Part shown: in pieces, positions 21,813 to 29,237 of the stretch | Numbering within the stretch: position 1 is the stretch's first letter | Layout of the letters: each line of letters starts with the position of its first letter | Source of the DNA: Defluviitaleaceae bacterium | Lineage (GTDB): Bacteria > Bacillota > Clostridia > Lachnospirales > UBA5962 | Assembly: GCA_009778165.1 (NCBI GenBank) | Contig: WRKF01000184.1 | Span: 1 to 42,029, forward strand | Length of the DNA: 42,029 bases | Reading direction: 5' to 3' | The notes under the pieces: generated by a model | Told to the model about the DNA's origin: nothing | What the model saw: the letters and a program-made list of their open reading frames with translations, nothing else | Database searches by the model: none | Made by a program: the position numbers and the translations under genes

Positions 21813-22355
21813 TTTGTGGCTATGGTAACATCTATAATAGCTTTATTGCCATTGGCACTTACTAAAAAGAAAAGACAAGATATTCATGAAAATGGCCTTG
21901 TTCATTTCACGAACCCTAAAAATATAGAATCTATACTGGATAATAGGTATTTGCTAGGAAGTGAGAGGGATATAGTTTACTTCTTTACAAATCACTCCAT
22001 ACCTTCTAATATTTTTATACATAACGTGCATAGAAAGCAAGAACTAAAAACATATGCCAAAATTACAATAACAAATATCAACGAGCGTCAAACTCGTTTT
22101 ATGTATGCGAGATATTACGAAAATGTTATAGAACGTAAACTCCGAAAACGTGAAGACAGGAAAATATATATTATGCACGGTGGTGATTTCCATTTTTTGA
22201 AAGAAAACATTGTGCAAGTTGAGGAGCTATCTGCCAAAGAATTGACTGATACACCTATATCAAGACCATTTAAGTTGTCTTTACCAATTGTAATAACACG
22301 TACTATAGCATTTTTTGTATCTATGGCAGTTTGCATAACTATTTTGATTATGTAG
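21780..22355 (+). CDS. Membrane protein with ADP-ribosyltransferase-like segment
   Basis: 191 residues. N-terminal transmembrane helix (residues ~4-28) and a second at the C-terminus (PIVITRTIAFFVSMAVCITI), with ~120 soluble residues between. The segment GLVHFTNPKNIESILDNRYL resembles the H-x-T ... N-x-x-I-L-x-x-G start of the DarT/RNA 2'-phosphotransferase type of ADP-ribosyltransferase fold. I cannot identify the later catalytic Glu with confidence, so the call is tentative. The first ~11 codons are encoded by an inverted copy of another gene's leader, and the ribosome site (gaatagg) is weak, so the true N-terminus could differ. Confidence 0.5.
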   Translation: MIILQIFIIISFVAMVTSIIALLPLALTKKKRQDIHENGLVHFTNPKNIESILDNRYLLGSERDIVYFFTNHSIPSNIFIHNVHRKQELKTYAKITITNINERQTRFMYARYYENVIERKLRKREDRKIYIMHGGDFHFLKENIVQVEELSAKELTDTPISRPFKLSLPIVITRTIAFFVSMAVCITILIM

Positions 22356-22399
22356 TAAATTTTTATATTTTTATATAACATTCCAGGTTGAGGTATATT

Positions 22400-22594
22400 A
22401 TGCCTAATGCAGAAAAAGTAGTTGAAAAAGTTGTAGGTAGCTTCGCAGTAGATGGTTTGCATTTGTGTAACGAACACAAAGATAGGTTATATAGAGTTGC
22501 ATCCGGTCAGTTAAGTACAGAAGACGCTATAAAAGAATTAAATCTAAAATATGCTATTGCTAAACCAACAAAAGAGATAGTCTTTAATGGATAA
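22400..22594 (+). CDS. Fic-toxin antitoxin, VbhA-like small protein
   Basis: 64 residues from ATG 22400 with ggttgagg upstream. Residues 13-18 (SFAVDG) match the Fic inhibitory motif (S/T)-x-x-x-E-(G/N), with Asp in place of Glu, followed by the helix-turn seen in VbhA-type antitoxins (LYRVASGQLSTEDAIKELNL). In this family the motif Glu blocks ATP binding in the Fic active site. It overlaps the Fic gene by eight bases, the standard antitoxin-toxin order. Confidence 0.75.
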   Translation: MPNAEKVVEKVVGSFAVDGLHLCNEHKDRLYRVASGQLSTEDAIKELNLKYAIAKPTKEIVFNG

Positions 22595-23267
22595 TGGAGA
22601 AGAAGATAACAAGTATTGCTATAAAGGCACTAATGTTCTGATAAATAAATTTGACATACGTAACAATGAAGTGCTGAGTACACTTGAAATGGATTTTTCC
22701 TCCTTGCGTTATGAAAATTTTCAAACTAACCCTATAAAAGGCATTTTTGACATTAAGCACATCAAAGCAATACACAAAAATCTTTTTCAAGACATATACA
22801 CATGGGCAGGCGAGTTTAGAACCGTTAACATAGGAAAAGGCAATTTGTTTTGTTTGGTTGAAAATATCGAAAGTTACTTAGGTGGCGTACTGGATGGGTT
22901 AGCTAAAGAAAACTATTTGATAGGTGTTGCAAGAGTACAGCGGATAGAGAAACTTGCCGTTTATTTTGGGGATATAAATGCGGCTCATCCCTTTCGGGAA
23001 GGCAATGGGCGTACACAGAGAGCGTTTATTGAACTTCTCGGCAAAGTCAATGGTCTTGATATTGATTTCAGCAAAACGACAGAAAAACTTATGTTGAGTG
23101 CCAATGTAAGCTCTTTTAACGGTAGTGACAGTGAGTTGAAAAGACTTTTTAAGAATATATCTACTCCAATCAGTAAAACGCAACAATTGAGGTATTGTAA
23201 GCAAATACTTCCACAAAGCGTGTATAGTAAAGTGATAAAAAGACTAAGAACAGAACCAAGTTTATAA
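22587..23267 (+). CDS. Fic domain AMPylating toxin
   Basis: 226 residues. The Fic core is clear: IFDIKHIKAIHKNLFQDIYT, WAGEFRTVNIGKGN, and the full catalytic loop HPFREGNGRTQR, in which His attacks and the anion-binding loop holds ATP. The family transfers AMP from ATP to Ser/Thr/Tyr of target proteins (often gyrase or topoisomerase IV for small toxins of this type). Length is normal for class I Fic toxins controlled by a separate antitoxin. The C-terminal ~60 residues are helical and basic. A palindromic repeat begins 39 bases after the stop. Confidence 0.92.
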   Translation: MDNGEEDNKYCYKGTNVLINKFDIRNNEVLSTLEMDFSSLRYENFQTNPIKGIFDIKHIKAIHKNLFQDIYTWAGEFRTVNIGKGNLFCLVENIESYLGGVLDGLAKENYLIGVARVQRIEKLAVYFGDINAAHPFREGNGRTQRAFIELLGKVNGLDIDFSKTTEKLMLSANVSSFNGSDSELKRLFKNISTPISKTQQLRYCKQILPQSVYSKVIKRLRTEPSL

Positions 23268-23306
23268 AATTTGAGTTTCTGTGAAGTCACCAACACACAA
23301 CACGAA

Positions 23307-23420
23307 CCCCCCGCCAGACGCTCTATTTTAGCTCCTAACGCAATTATTTTAGTTAATAGGGTAAAACTACCCCAATTGACGCAAATTGCGTTAGAAGGTC
23401 AAATAGACGTGTATACGGGG
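23307..23420. repeat. Palindromic intergenic repeat, copy 1 of 4
   Basis: Long imperfect inverted repeat. Outer arms cccccgc / gtatacgggg; middle arms cgctctattttagct / agg-caaatagacg; inner arms taacgcaatt / aattgcgtta; centre gggta / tacccc. It lies between the Fic gene and the promoter of the first CAP gene. Related copies at 24449, 25696 and 26757. Confidence 0.9.
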
Positions 23421-23465
23421 CATATGAGTTTTGGGCTTGGGTTTGTCTCATAAAAAAATATGAGA

Positions 23466-23532
23466 ATTGTAACAAATTGTAATGAAAACGTAACACAAAA
23501 CCCTTGATAAATTCAAGGAAATAGTGTATAAT
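23466..23532 (+). promoter_or_regulatory. Promoter of first CAP gene, with repeated TTGTAA boxes
   Basis: TTGATA 23504-23509, 17-base spacer, TATAAT 23527-23532. Upstream, ttgtaacaaattgtaatg gives boxes about 11 bases apart, on the minus strand TTACA-type repeats that resemble PhoP-type boxes of Bacillota. The same arrangement precedes 26005 and 27064. Confidence 0.75.
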
Positions 23533-23614
23533 ATATTTATAGCAGTGAAAGAAAAAAGAGAAGAAAACAAATACAATATAAGCGGATGTGTTCCGAAAAT
23601 AAGGAGAGCGTACT

Positions 23615-24418
23615 ATGAGAAAAATAGTAAAAACAACAACTTGTACAGTATTAGCGATGGTAATAATGTTTGGGTTAGCTGTTCCTGTTATGGCGGGAAA
23701 TGTTAGGGTTAATGTTAATATAACTCATAATAGGGACGATGCCACGGTTAATGTAACTCACAATAGTAACGTTGAGGTTAATTTGACTGTTACTATAAAC
23801 GGAGCGCAGGTAGTTGTCGCTGAACCTTATAACGATAACATAGTAGAATCTACACCACGACCGCAATCACCTACTACTCAATTGCGACCAACACACCAAC
23901 CCAATGGACAAGATAATCCGCAAAGCCAAATCGAATTGCCTAACAGACGTTTAACAAATAATGAACGCCAAACTTGGATAAATGAGTATTGGGAAATGGG
24001 TGGAGCTACAGGAAACGAAAAGGAAGTTTTGCGGTTAGTAAATATAGAACGTGTTCGTCATGAATTAACCCCAGTAGTTTGGGATGATACTCTAGGCATG
24101 GCTGCCAGGTTTTACGCACAACAAGTAAGAGATTTAAACGGAATCCTAAGCCATAATTTTGGTCCATACGCTACAGACAGGAATGCTATGCACGGTGCTA
24201 GTGCCAATGTTGCAGCAGCTTTCGGAGCGAATTTGCGTTGGAACGGTGGCAATGGATTTGGTAGGGGTACTATGACGGCAGAAGCATTGGTAAATGGTTG
24301 GATGAATAGTGATGGACACAGAAGATATATTTTATCACCGGAACATAGATACCTAGGTATGGGACAGAAAGAAGGTGGTATATCTTATTTGTTTATGTCT
24401 AGCACAGCAAGCAACTAA
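23615..24418 (+). CDS. Secreted CAP (SCP/YkwD-like) domain protein
   Basis: 267 residues; start after aaggagagcg. Signal peptide residues 1-28 (KTTTCTVLAMVIMFGLAVPV, MAG). Residues 29-75 are a Val/Asn-rich beta region with the repeat VNVTHN. A Pro/Gln linker follows. The CAP domain covers residues ~125-265: EVLRLVNIERVRHELTPVVW, DDTLGMAARFYAQQ, ILSHNFGPY, and ALVNGWMNSDGHRRYILSPE. The usual HxxHS first His is replaced in part (LSHNFG). CAP proteins are extracellular with varied roles. Its promoter, leader and signal peptide are almost identical to 26005. Confidence 0.85.
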   Translation: MRKIVKTTTCTVLAMVIMFGLAVPVMAGNVRVNVNITHNRDDATVNVTHNSNVEVNLTVTINGAQVVVAEPYNDNIVESTPRPQSPTTQLRPTHQPNGQDNPQSQIELPNRRLTNNERQTWINEYWEMGGATGNEKEVLRLVNIERVRHELTPVVWDDTLGMAARFYAQQVRDLNGILSHNFGPYATDRNAMHGASANVAAAFGANLRWNGGNGFGRGTMTAEALVNGWMNSDGHRRYILSPEHRYLGMGQKEGGISYLFMSSTASN

Positions 24419-24448
24419 ATAAATTTTAGAAAAGATACTAACCAGTAG

Positions 24449-24575
24449 CATATGCCCCCTGCTAAACGTTCTATTTTAGCTCCTAACGCAATTATTTTAG
24501 CTAATAGGGGTAAAACTACCCCAATTGACGCAAATTGCGTTAGAAGCTCAAATAGACGTGTATACGGGGCATATG
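24449..24575. repeat. Palindromic intergenic repeat, copy 2 of 4 (full ends)
   Basis: Here the ends pair perfectly as catatgcccc / ggggcatatg, so the whole 127 bases fold on themselves. This copy is not followed by the TTGTAA/promoter segment that accompanies the other three, showing that the palindrome is a unit of its own. It separates the first CAP gene from the DUF2726 gene. Confidence 0.9.
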
Positions 24576-24631
24576 AAATTTGAGCTTAATTAAAAAAACT
24601 TTGTACATGTAGATTAAGGAGGAAACCAATC

Positions 24632-25558
24632 ATGGGCTTTTTCAAGTTCTTCTCTTTTTTAAAGAAACGTAAACAAAATAAATCTGCTCCGCAACAAATG
24701 GACGAATTTGACTTGCAAGAAATGGACGAAGAGGAATATGAAGAAGACGGAGAAGATGAGAAAGATAAACAATATAAATCTGCTCCGCAACAAATGGACG
24801 AAAAAGACAAAAAGAAGGTCATAAATGCTTGGGTAGAAAAAAATTTGCCTTACAAACTTGAGGGTTCATTAGTAACTGGCAATGAAAAACGCTATTTTGA
24901 AAAACTTTTGCCACTTGCTCGTACCTATAATCTGCGAATAGCAATAAAGATCCGTATTGCAGATGTTATAAAATTTGTGCCGGACGAACCATATTATAAA
25001 GACCATGAAGATTATAAAGACGTTAAAGAAGTAGCCAATAGAAAAATAATGCAAAAACACGTTGACTTCGTACTTTACAATAAGAAAGATTTGCGACCAA
25101 TATCGGCTATTGAAATAGACGACCCCTCCCACTATGATAAAAAGAGTTATGGAGAGGAGGCATTGAAAAAGAAAGAGATAAGCGATAATTTCAAAAACAG
25201 AGTTTTTAGTAAAGTTGGCTTGCCATTGTTCAGATACAGATACAGTGGTTCTTTAGATGTTAAATATGTTGAAAAAATAGAAAACGATATTATTATAGCC
25301 TTAGCACAAACCGGAGTAATACCAAATGGATTAATACCATGTGAAAATAAAAATAAAAATTGCAAAGGACATTATAAAATCAAGCACTACAAAGACAAAA
25401 AGAACGGTGGATACCGTGAATTTTTTGGTTGCTCCAATTGGGAGGAAAAGCCAACTAAAGAAGAAGAATGCCCTGCCCTTTCGTACGAACCGGGGTTAAA
25501 ACGCGTATTGAAATTAACTCAACCTTACCTAGACAGCTTAAAAAGAGCAGAAAATTAG
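24632..25558 (+). CDS. DUF2726-type nuclease-like protein with C-terminal zinc ribbon
   Basis: 308 residues; start after aaggaggaaac. Residues 1-65 are a basic/acidic linker with a repeated SAPQQMDE motif. Residues ~78-225 fit DUF2726, a PD-(D/E)XK-like family: GSLVTGNEKRYFEKLLPLAR, IAIKIRIADVI, KHVDFVLYNK, ISAIEIDDPSHYDKKSYG, KVGLPLFRYR. HVDF and AIEIDD carry the likely metal ligands. Residues ~240-290 form a topoisomerase-type zinc ribbon (CENKNKNCKGHYKIKHY ... FFGCSN ... EECPAL). Probable DNA-processing or defence nuclease; the activity is inferred. Bounded by palindromic repeats on both sides. Confidence 0.78.
   Translation: MGFFKFFSFLKKRKQNKSAPQQMDEFDLQEMDEEEYEEDGEDEKDKQYKSAPQQMDEKDKKKVINAWVEKNLPYKLEGSLVTGNEKRYFEKLLPLARTYNLRIAIKIRIADVIKFVPDEPYYKDHEDYKDVKEVANRKIMQKHVDFVLYNKKDLRPISAIEIDDPSHYDKKSYGEEALKKKEISDNFKNRVFSKVGLPLFRYRYSGSLDVKYVEKIENDIIIALAQTGVIPNGLIPCENKNKNCKGHYKIKHYKDKKNGGYREFFGCSNWEEKPTKEEECPALSYEPGLKRVLKLTQPYLDSLKRAEN
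24680..24802 (+). repeat. 27-base direct repeat within the DUF2726 gene
   Basis: The bases encoding KSAPQQMDE occur exactly at 24680-24706 and 24776-24802, 96 bases (32 codons) apart. Slippage would remove an in-frame acidic linker. Confidence 0.85.
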
Positions 25559-25695
25559 CGTAAAATGGTTGTTGGCAGGTATTTTCACATGTTTTGTTTT
25601 AGGTAGGTTCTTAATTTTATGGCTTATCGTTAATGGGTTTTGCACCATTAAAATTTAGACTTCCGCAAAATTGTAGCACGGTAACATTTATAACT

Positions 25696-25810
25696 CCCCT
25701 GCTAAACGCTCTATTTCAGCTCCTAACGCAATTATTTTAGCTAACAGGGATAAAATCTACCCCCATCAACGCAAATTGCGTTAGAAGCTCAAATGGACGT
25801 GTATACGGGG
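25696..25810. repeat. Palindromic intergenic repeat, copy 3 of 4
   Basis: Same palindrome (cccctgctaaacgctc ... gtatacgggg), with changes mainly in the central loop (ctaacagggataaaatctac). It lies in the 446-base gap after the DUF2726 gene. The first ~135 bases of that gap show no gene; the rest after the palindrome is the TTGTAA/promoter/leader segment of the second CAP gene. Confidence 0.88.
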
Positions 25811-25856
25811 CATATGAGTTTTGGGCTTGGGTTTGGCTCATGAAAAATATGAAATA

Positions 25857-25922
25857 TTGCAACAAATTGTAATGAAAATGTAACATAAAACTATTGACAA
25901 ATTCAAGAAAATAGTGTATAAT
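25857..25922 (+). promoter_or_regulatory. Promoter of second CAP gene, with TTGTAA-type boxes
   Basis: TTGACA 25894-25899, 17-base spacer, TATAAT 25917-25922, preceded by the box series ttgcaacaaattgtaatg. Near-duplicate of the promoter at 23466. Confidence 0.8.
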
Positions 25923-26004
25923 GTATTTATAGCAGTGAAAGAAAAAAGAGAAGAAAACAAATACAATCTAAGCGGATGTGTTACGAAAATAAGGAGAGCG
26001 TACT

Positions 26005-26658
26005 ATGAGAAAAATAGTAAAAACAACAACTTGTGCAGTATTAGTAATGGTAATAATGTTTGGGTTAGCTGTTCCTGTTGTGGCGGGAAATGTCAGGGTT
26101 ACTGTAACTACTCGTAATGGGGATGATGTTAGGGTTAATGTAACTCACAATAGGGACGTTGAGGTTAGTTTAACTGTTACTGTAAACGGAACACAGATAG
26201 TTGTCGCTGAACCTTATAACAACAACATAGGCAACACAATAGAATCTACACAACCACCACGACCACCTATTACTCAACCACAAAACGACACAGCCACATT
26301 TGAACAAACCATGTTCCAACTGGTGAACGAAGAAAGAGCAAGACACGGCTTGCAACCATTTATAAACAACCCTGCACTGGCAACAGTTGCAAGAGAACAC
26401 AGCAGGGATATGTACGTAAACAACATGATGGGACACACTGGCTCAAACGGTTCAACCGTTGGTGGCAGACTAACAGCCGCAGGGATAAGTTGGCTTTCAT
26501 GGGCAGAAAACGTAGCAATGAACAGAGGAACAGCCGAGCAAGTTCTACAACAATGGCTAAACAGCCCAGGACACAGAGCCAATATATTGTCTAACAACAC
26601 CTACATAGGCATAGGCAGATACGGCAACATAGCAACACAAAAGTTTATGAGCAATTAA
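26005..26658 (+). CDS. Secreted CAP (SCP/YkwD-like) domain protein
   Basis: 217 residues. Signal peptide residues 1-28 almost identical to 23615. A Val-rich beta segment with VNVTHNRDVEVSLTVTVNG and a Pro/Gln linker (QPPRPPITQPQND) precede a compact CAP domain from residue ~95: FQLVNEERARHGLQPFINNP, LATVAREHSRDMYVNNMMGH, GRLTAAGISWLSWAENVAMN, QWLNSPGHRANILSNNTYIG. This is a canonical bacterial YkwD-type domain with the conserved His (AREHSRDM, PGHR) and Glu (WAENVA). Extracellular; exact role unknown. Confidence 0.9.
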   Translation: MRKIVKTTTCAVLVMVIMFGLAVPVVAGNVRVTVTTRNGDDVRVNVTHNRDVEVSLTVTVNGTQIVVAEPYNNNIGNTIESTQPPRPPITQPQNDTATFEQTMFQLVNEERARHGLQPFINNPALATVAREHSRDMYVNNMMGHTGSNGSTVGGRLTAAGISWLSWAENVAMNRGTAEQVLQQWLNSPGHRANILSNNTYIGIGRYGNIATQKFMSN

Positions 26659-26756
26659 TATATATCGAGCAATCAAGCTAACCCCATATTTAAAGATAAT
26701 GATAGTGTCGTTTTTGATATAGAGCTAGAAAATATAAAAACAGTAACATTTATACT

Positions 26757-26870
26757 CCCCTGCTAAACGCTCTATCTTAGCTCCTAACGCAATTATTTTG
26801 GTTAACAAGGGTAAAACTACCCCAATTGACACAAATTGCGTTAGAAGCTCAAATAGACGTGTATACGGGG
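26757..26870. repeat. Palindromic intergenic repeat, copy 4 of 4
   Basis: Same palindrome with scattered differences (tatcttagct, ttggttaacaaggg, gacacaaattgcg). It lies between the second CAP gene and the promoter of the secreted protein at 27064. Confidence 0.88.
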
Positions 26871-26924
26871 CATATGAGTTTCGGGCTTGGTTTCGGCTCA
26901 TGAAAAAAATATGAGAATTGTAAC

Positions 26925-26983
26925 AAATTGTAATGAAAATGTAATATAAAACTATTGACAAATTCAAGAAAATAGTGTATAAT
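26925..26983 (+). promoter_or_regulatory. Promoter of secreted protein gene, third copy of the CAP promoter
   Basis: TTGACA 26955-26960, 17-base spacer, TATAAT 26978-26983, with the same ttgtaacaaattgtaatg boxes upstream. The leader that follows is shorter by a few bases than in the other two copies. Confidence 0.8.
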
Positions 26984-27063
26984 GTATTTATAACAGTGAA
27001 AGCACTGGAAGAAAAACAAATACAATATAAGCGGATATATTCCGAAAATAAGGAGAGCATATT

Positions 27064-27624
27064 ATGAAAAACTTAGTAAAAACAACAACTTGTACAATGT
27101 TAGCAATGGTAATTATGTTTGGGTTGGTTGTTCCTGTTATGGCAGAGAAACCAACTTTTGACCCCGCAAACTTAATAGCTTTTGGTTGGAACATAGACTG
27201 GCGGGTTGACAGGGAAAACTTTTTACAAGAAGTAGGATATGTTGGTGAGCCAATTGTTGAAATTACTAATAATGGACATGGAAATAGGTTGCGAATTATT
27301 GGCGGACTTACTATAAATGGCTTTCCTTGGGATATAAGTATGAATATGACAAATAATATGGGTTTTTTGATATCACTTCAAGGAACTACAAGTTATACAC
27401 CTGCTAGAAATGCGATGCTATACGAATTAGGTGTTCGTAGAGGTTTGGTTCAAACAACCGTAACTAATGGTATTACTGGTGTAAATCATTTCGATAACTA
27501 TTATATTTTCAGCATAGATGAAGTACAAGTAGTTGCCGCTGAATTTTTTAGTACATTGAGATATCAAGGTTACGTTCATGGTGTTATAACAGGTGTGTTT
27601 GCAGTGGATAGCATAGCGGAATAA
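27064..27624 (+). CDS. Secreted protein of unknown fold with CAP-gene signal peptide
   Basis: 186 residues; start after aaggagagc. Residues 1-28 (VKTTTCTMLAMVIMFGLVVP, VMAE) are nearly the same signal peptide as the two CAP proteins. The mature part shares nothing with them: FGWNIDWRVDRENFLQEVGY, then IVEITNNGHGNRLRIIGGLT, INGFPWDISMNMTNNMGFL, and a Thr/Val-rich end. It looks beta-rich, with no cysteine in the mature part and no wall anchor. Function unknown. This is one of several cases here of one leader serving different genes. Confidence 0.75.
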   Translation: MKNLVKTTTCTMLAMVIMFGLVVPVMAEKPTFDPANLIAFGWNIDWRVDRENFLQEVGYVGEPIVEITNNGHGNRLRIIGGLTINGFPWDISMNMTNNMGFLISLQGTTSYTPARNAMLYELGVRRGLVQTTVTNGITGVNHFDNYYIFSIDEVQVVAAEFFSTLRYQGYVHGVITGVFAVDSIAE

Positions 27625-27664
27625 ACCCCTTTTTTTATAACAAACAAAGAACAATAACAACGAG

Positions 27665-27699
27665 TAGCAATCAAGCGTAAAAACTTGGTTGCTATTTTT
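27665..27699 (+). terminator. Rho-independent terminator before the adhesin operon
   Basis: tagcaatcaag / cttggttgcta stem, eight-base loop, then TTTTT. It lies 40 bases after the secreted-protein stop codon. Confidence 0.85.
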
Positions 27700-27730
27700 A
27701 TGTTCTTTTTTAGCTAGCGGAGGTGTGGCA

Positions 27731-27841
27731 ATGTCGGTAAAAAAAGTAGCGAATAGGATAAGGGATAGTTGTATATCAACTTTCTTTTCAGCCAAGTATG
27801 TTTTTTTTAAAAAAATAAAAAATAAGGAGTATAGAAGATGA
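27731..27841 (+). CDS. 36-residue leader peptide coupled to the giant adhesin gene
   Basis: ATG 27731 follows a strong gcggaggtg site. The peptide (MSVKKVANRIRDSCISTFFS then AKYVFFKKIKNKEYRR) is very basic, and its TGA overlaps the adhesin ATG as ATGA, so translation of the adhesin may depend on it. Its body contains long T and A runs prone to slippage. No homologue known to me; whether the peptide itself matters is open. Confidence 0.55.
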   Translation: MSVKKVANRIRDSCISTFFSAKYVFFKKIKNKEYRR

Positions 27842-28366
27842 ACAGAAAAAGAGCTAAAACAGGAAAAATTAATAGGTTTGTGGCAATGGTTATGACGGTG
27901 CTTATTGTGGTTGGTACATGGCCAGCACAAGCACAAGCTAACCCAATAAACCCGCAAGAAACAATAACAAGTATTTTTGTAGATGGTAACGAAATAGAAG
28001 TGAACGAAGATGGAAGTTTTTCGCTAGAAAATCTGCCAAACACGCAGGATGATACAAGTGTAGCACCTATGCCATCTGCACCATCTTTAGCGGGTATGCA
28101 GATAACAATAGAACCAAGCATAGAATACGAAACATATATGGAGCTTCGAGAGTTCTACTTTGGTCACAGATATTTAGATGTAGCACCATTACCGTTCCTT
28201 TTCAGCCCGTTTATACTGGGTGAAGACGTAGATCCGGGCTTCGGTGAGCAACCTACATGGGACAGAACAGTATCTTTGGGCAATACTGCCCTTAGCCCGC
28301 TAAGATACAGTATAGATTTGACTATAGGTGGCTCAACAGTAACATTTGAAGTCTACTGTGCCGATC
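27838..28366 (+). CDS. Giant Cna-B/SpaA adhesin, exon 1 (signal peptide and start of thioester-type domain)
   Basis: Start after aaggag. Signal peptide residues 1-~37 (FVAMVMTVLIVVGTWPAQAQ). Residues ~38-90 have the linker ENLPNTQDDTSVAPMPSAPS; residues ~95-176 form a beta-rich region ending TVTFEVYCAD. The YC pair with Cys174 matches the [YFL]C motif that starts thioester/TQXA-type domains of Gram-positive adhesins. Translation without splicing continues five codons into the intron (VRRS) and stops at 28381, giving a secreted 181-residue fragment. The exon ends with the first base of a codon completed in exon 2. Confidence 0.82.
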
Positions 28367-29237
28367 GTGTGAGACGTTCATAACTGAAAAGGTTATGCAC
28401 AAGCCAAATAACTGGCTTGGAGAACTAACAAATCGAAAAGTGGAATGAGGGAGTAACGCCCTGAAACGCTTTCCCTGATACTCCGATATGCGTTTTGCTA
28501 TGCTAAAAGCAAAGCGTATAAAGCTCGGTGAAGTCGGCAGAGAGATACCGTAAGTGAATTAAAATAAAATTCACACGAAAGAGGGTTAGAGGTAGCCTTT
28601 GTATTCTATATGTCGGGGGTCAATAAAGTGTCTATGGTGAGAATTTTTGTAAAAGAAATGACAAACTTGCGAATGTACGGGTCTATACGCAGACGGCATA
28701 GAAATGTGCCAACCGTTTATACGGGGTGTGTGAGGTAAAGTAAAATTGGTCAGTATGAAATACCTTATAGCTTTACAGGAGCTATCAAGCACACAGGCTC
28801 AGAGCAAGCACCTAAGGATATATGTAAAGATAGATTTGTTGGAACGTCGGAAGCTATGAACGCAAATGTTAAAGTGGTAGCACACAGATGTTGCGTTTGC
28901 AAGGAAAGGTGAAAGCTAATAGAGAATATTAGCATATTAATTACAATCGTCTAACTGGTTAATAATCAATTAGGCGAACAATGGATTGATATACCGTTAT
29001 CACCATAACTTGTATTTATCATAGTGAAAGTGGTGGCAGGAGCGTTGATAGCCCTAGATTATTAGCCAAAAGCTAATAATCCTTGGTAATGAGGGAAAGA
29101 GCAATAGCCACTAGACAAGATTTATATAAATTCTATTTTCTCGTAATAGCGAATTATTCTTAACAATAAATAGTTCAGCTAAAATCAAGGTTCTTGTATG
29201 ACTAATAGAGAATAAACCCGAAAGGGGGAAGTTCGAC

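Noticed and set aside
23524-23706. 60-residue frame over the first CAP leader
   Set aside because: It overlaps the promoter and the signal-peptide region in another frame, and its conservation in copy 2 simply reflects DNA duplication.
23307-26870. Palindromes as integron attC sites with single-gene cassettes
   Set aside because: Inner arms contain AAC...GTT triplets and genes alternate with repeats, but the R boxes (tcctaac, gttagaa) break the RYYYAAC/GTTRRRY rule at one position, pairing extends well beyond the boxes, and no integron integrase is present. Kept only as an unresolved palindrome.
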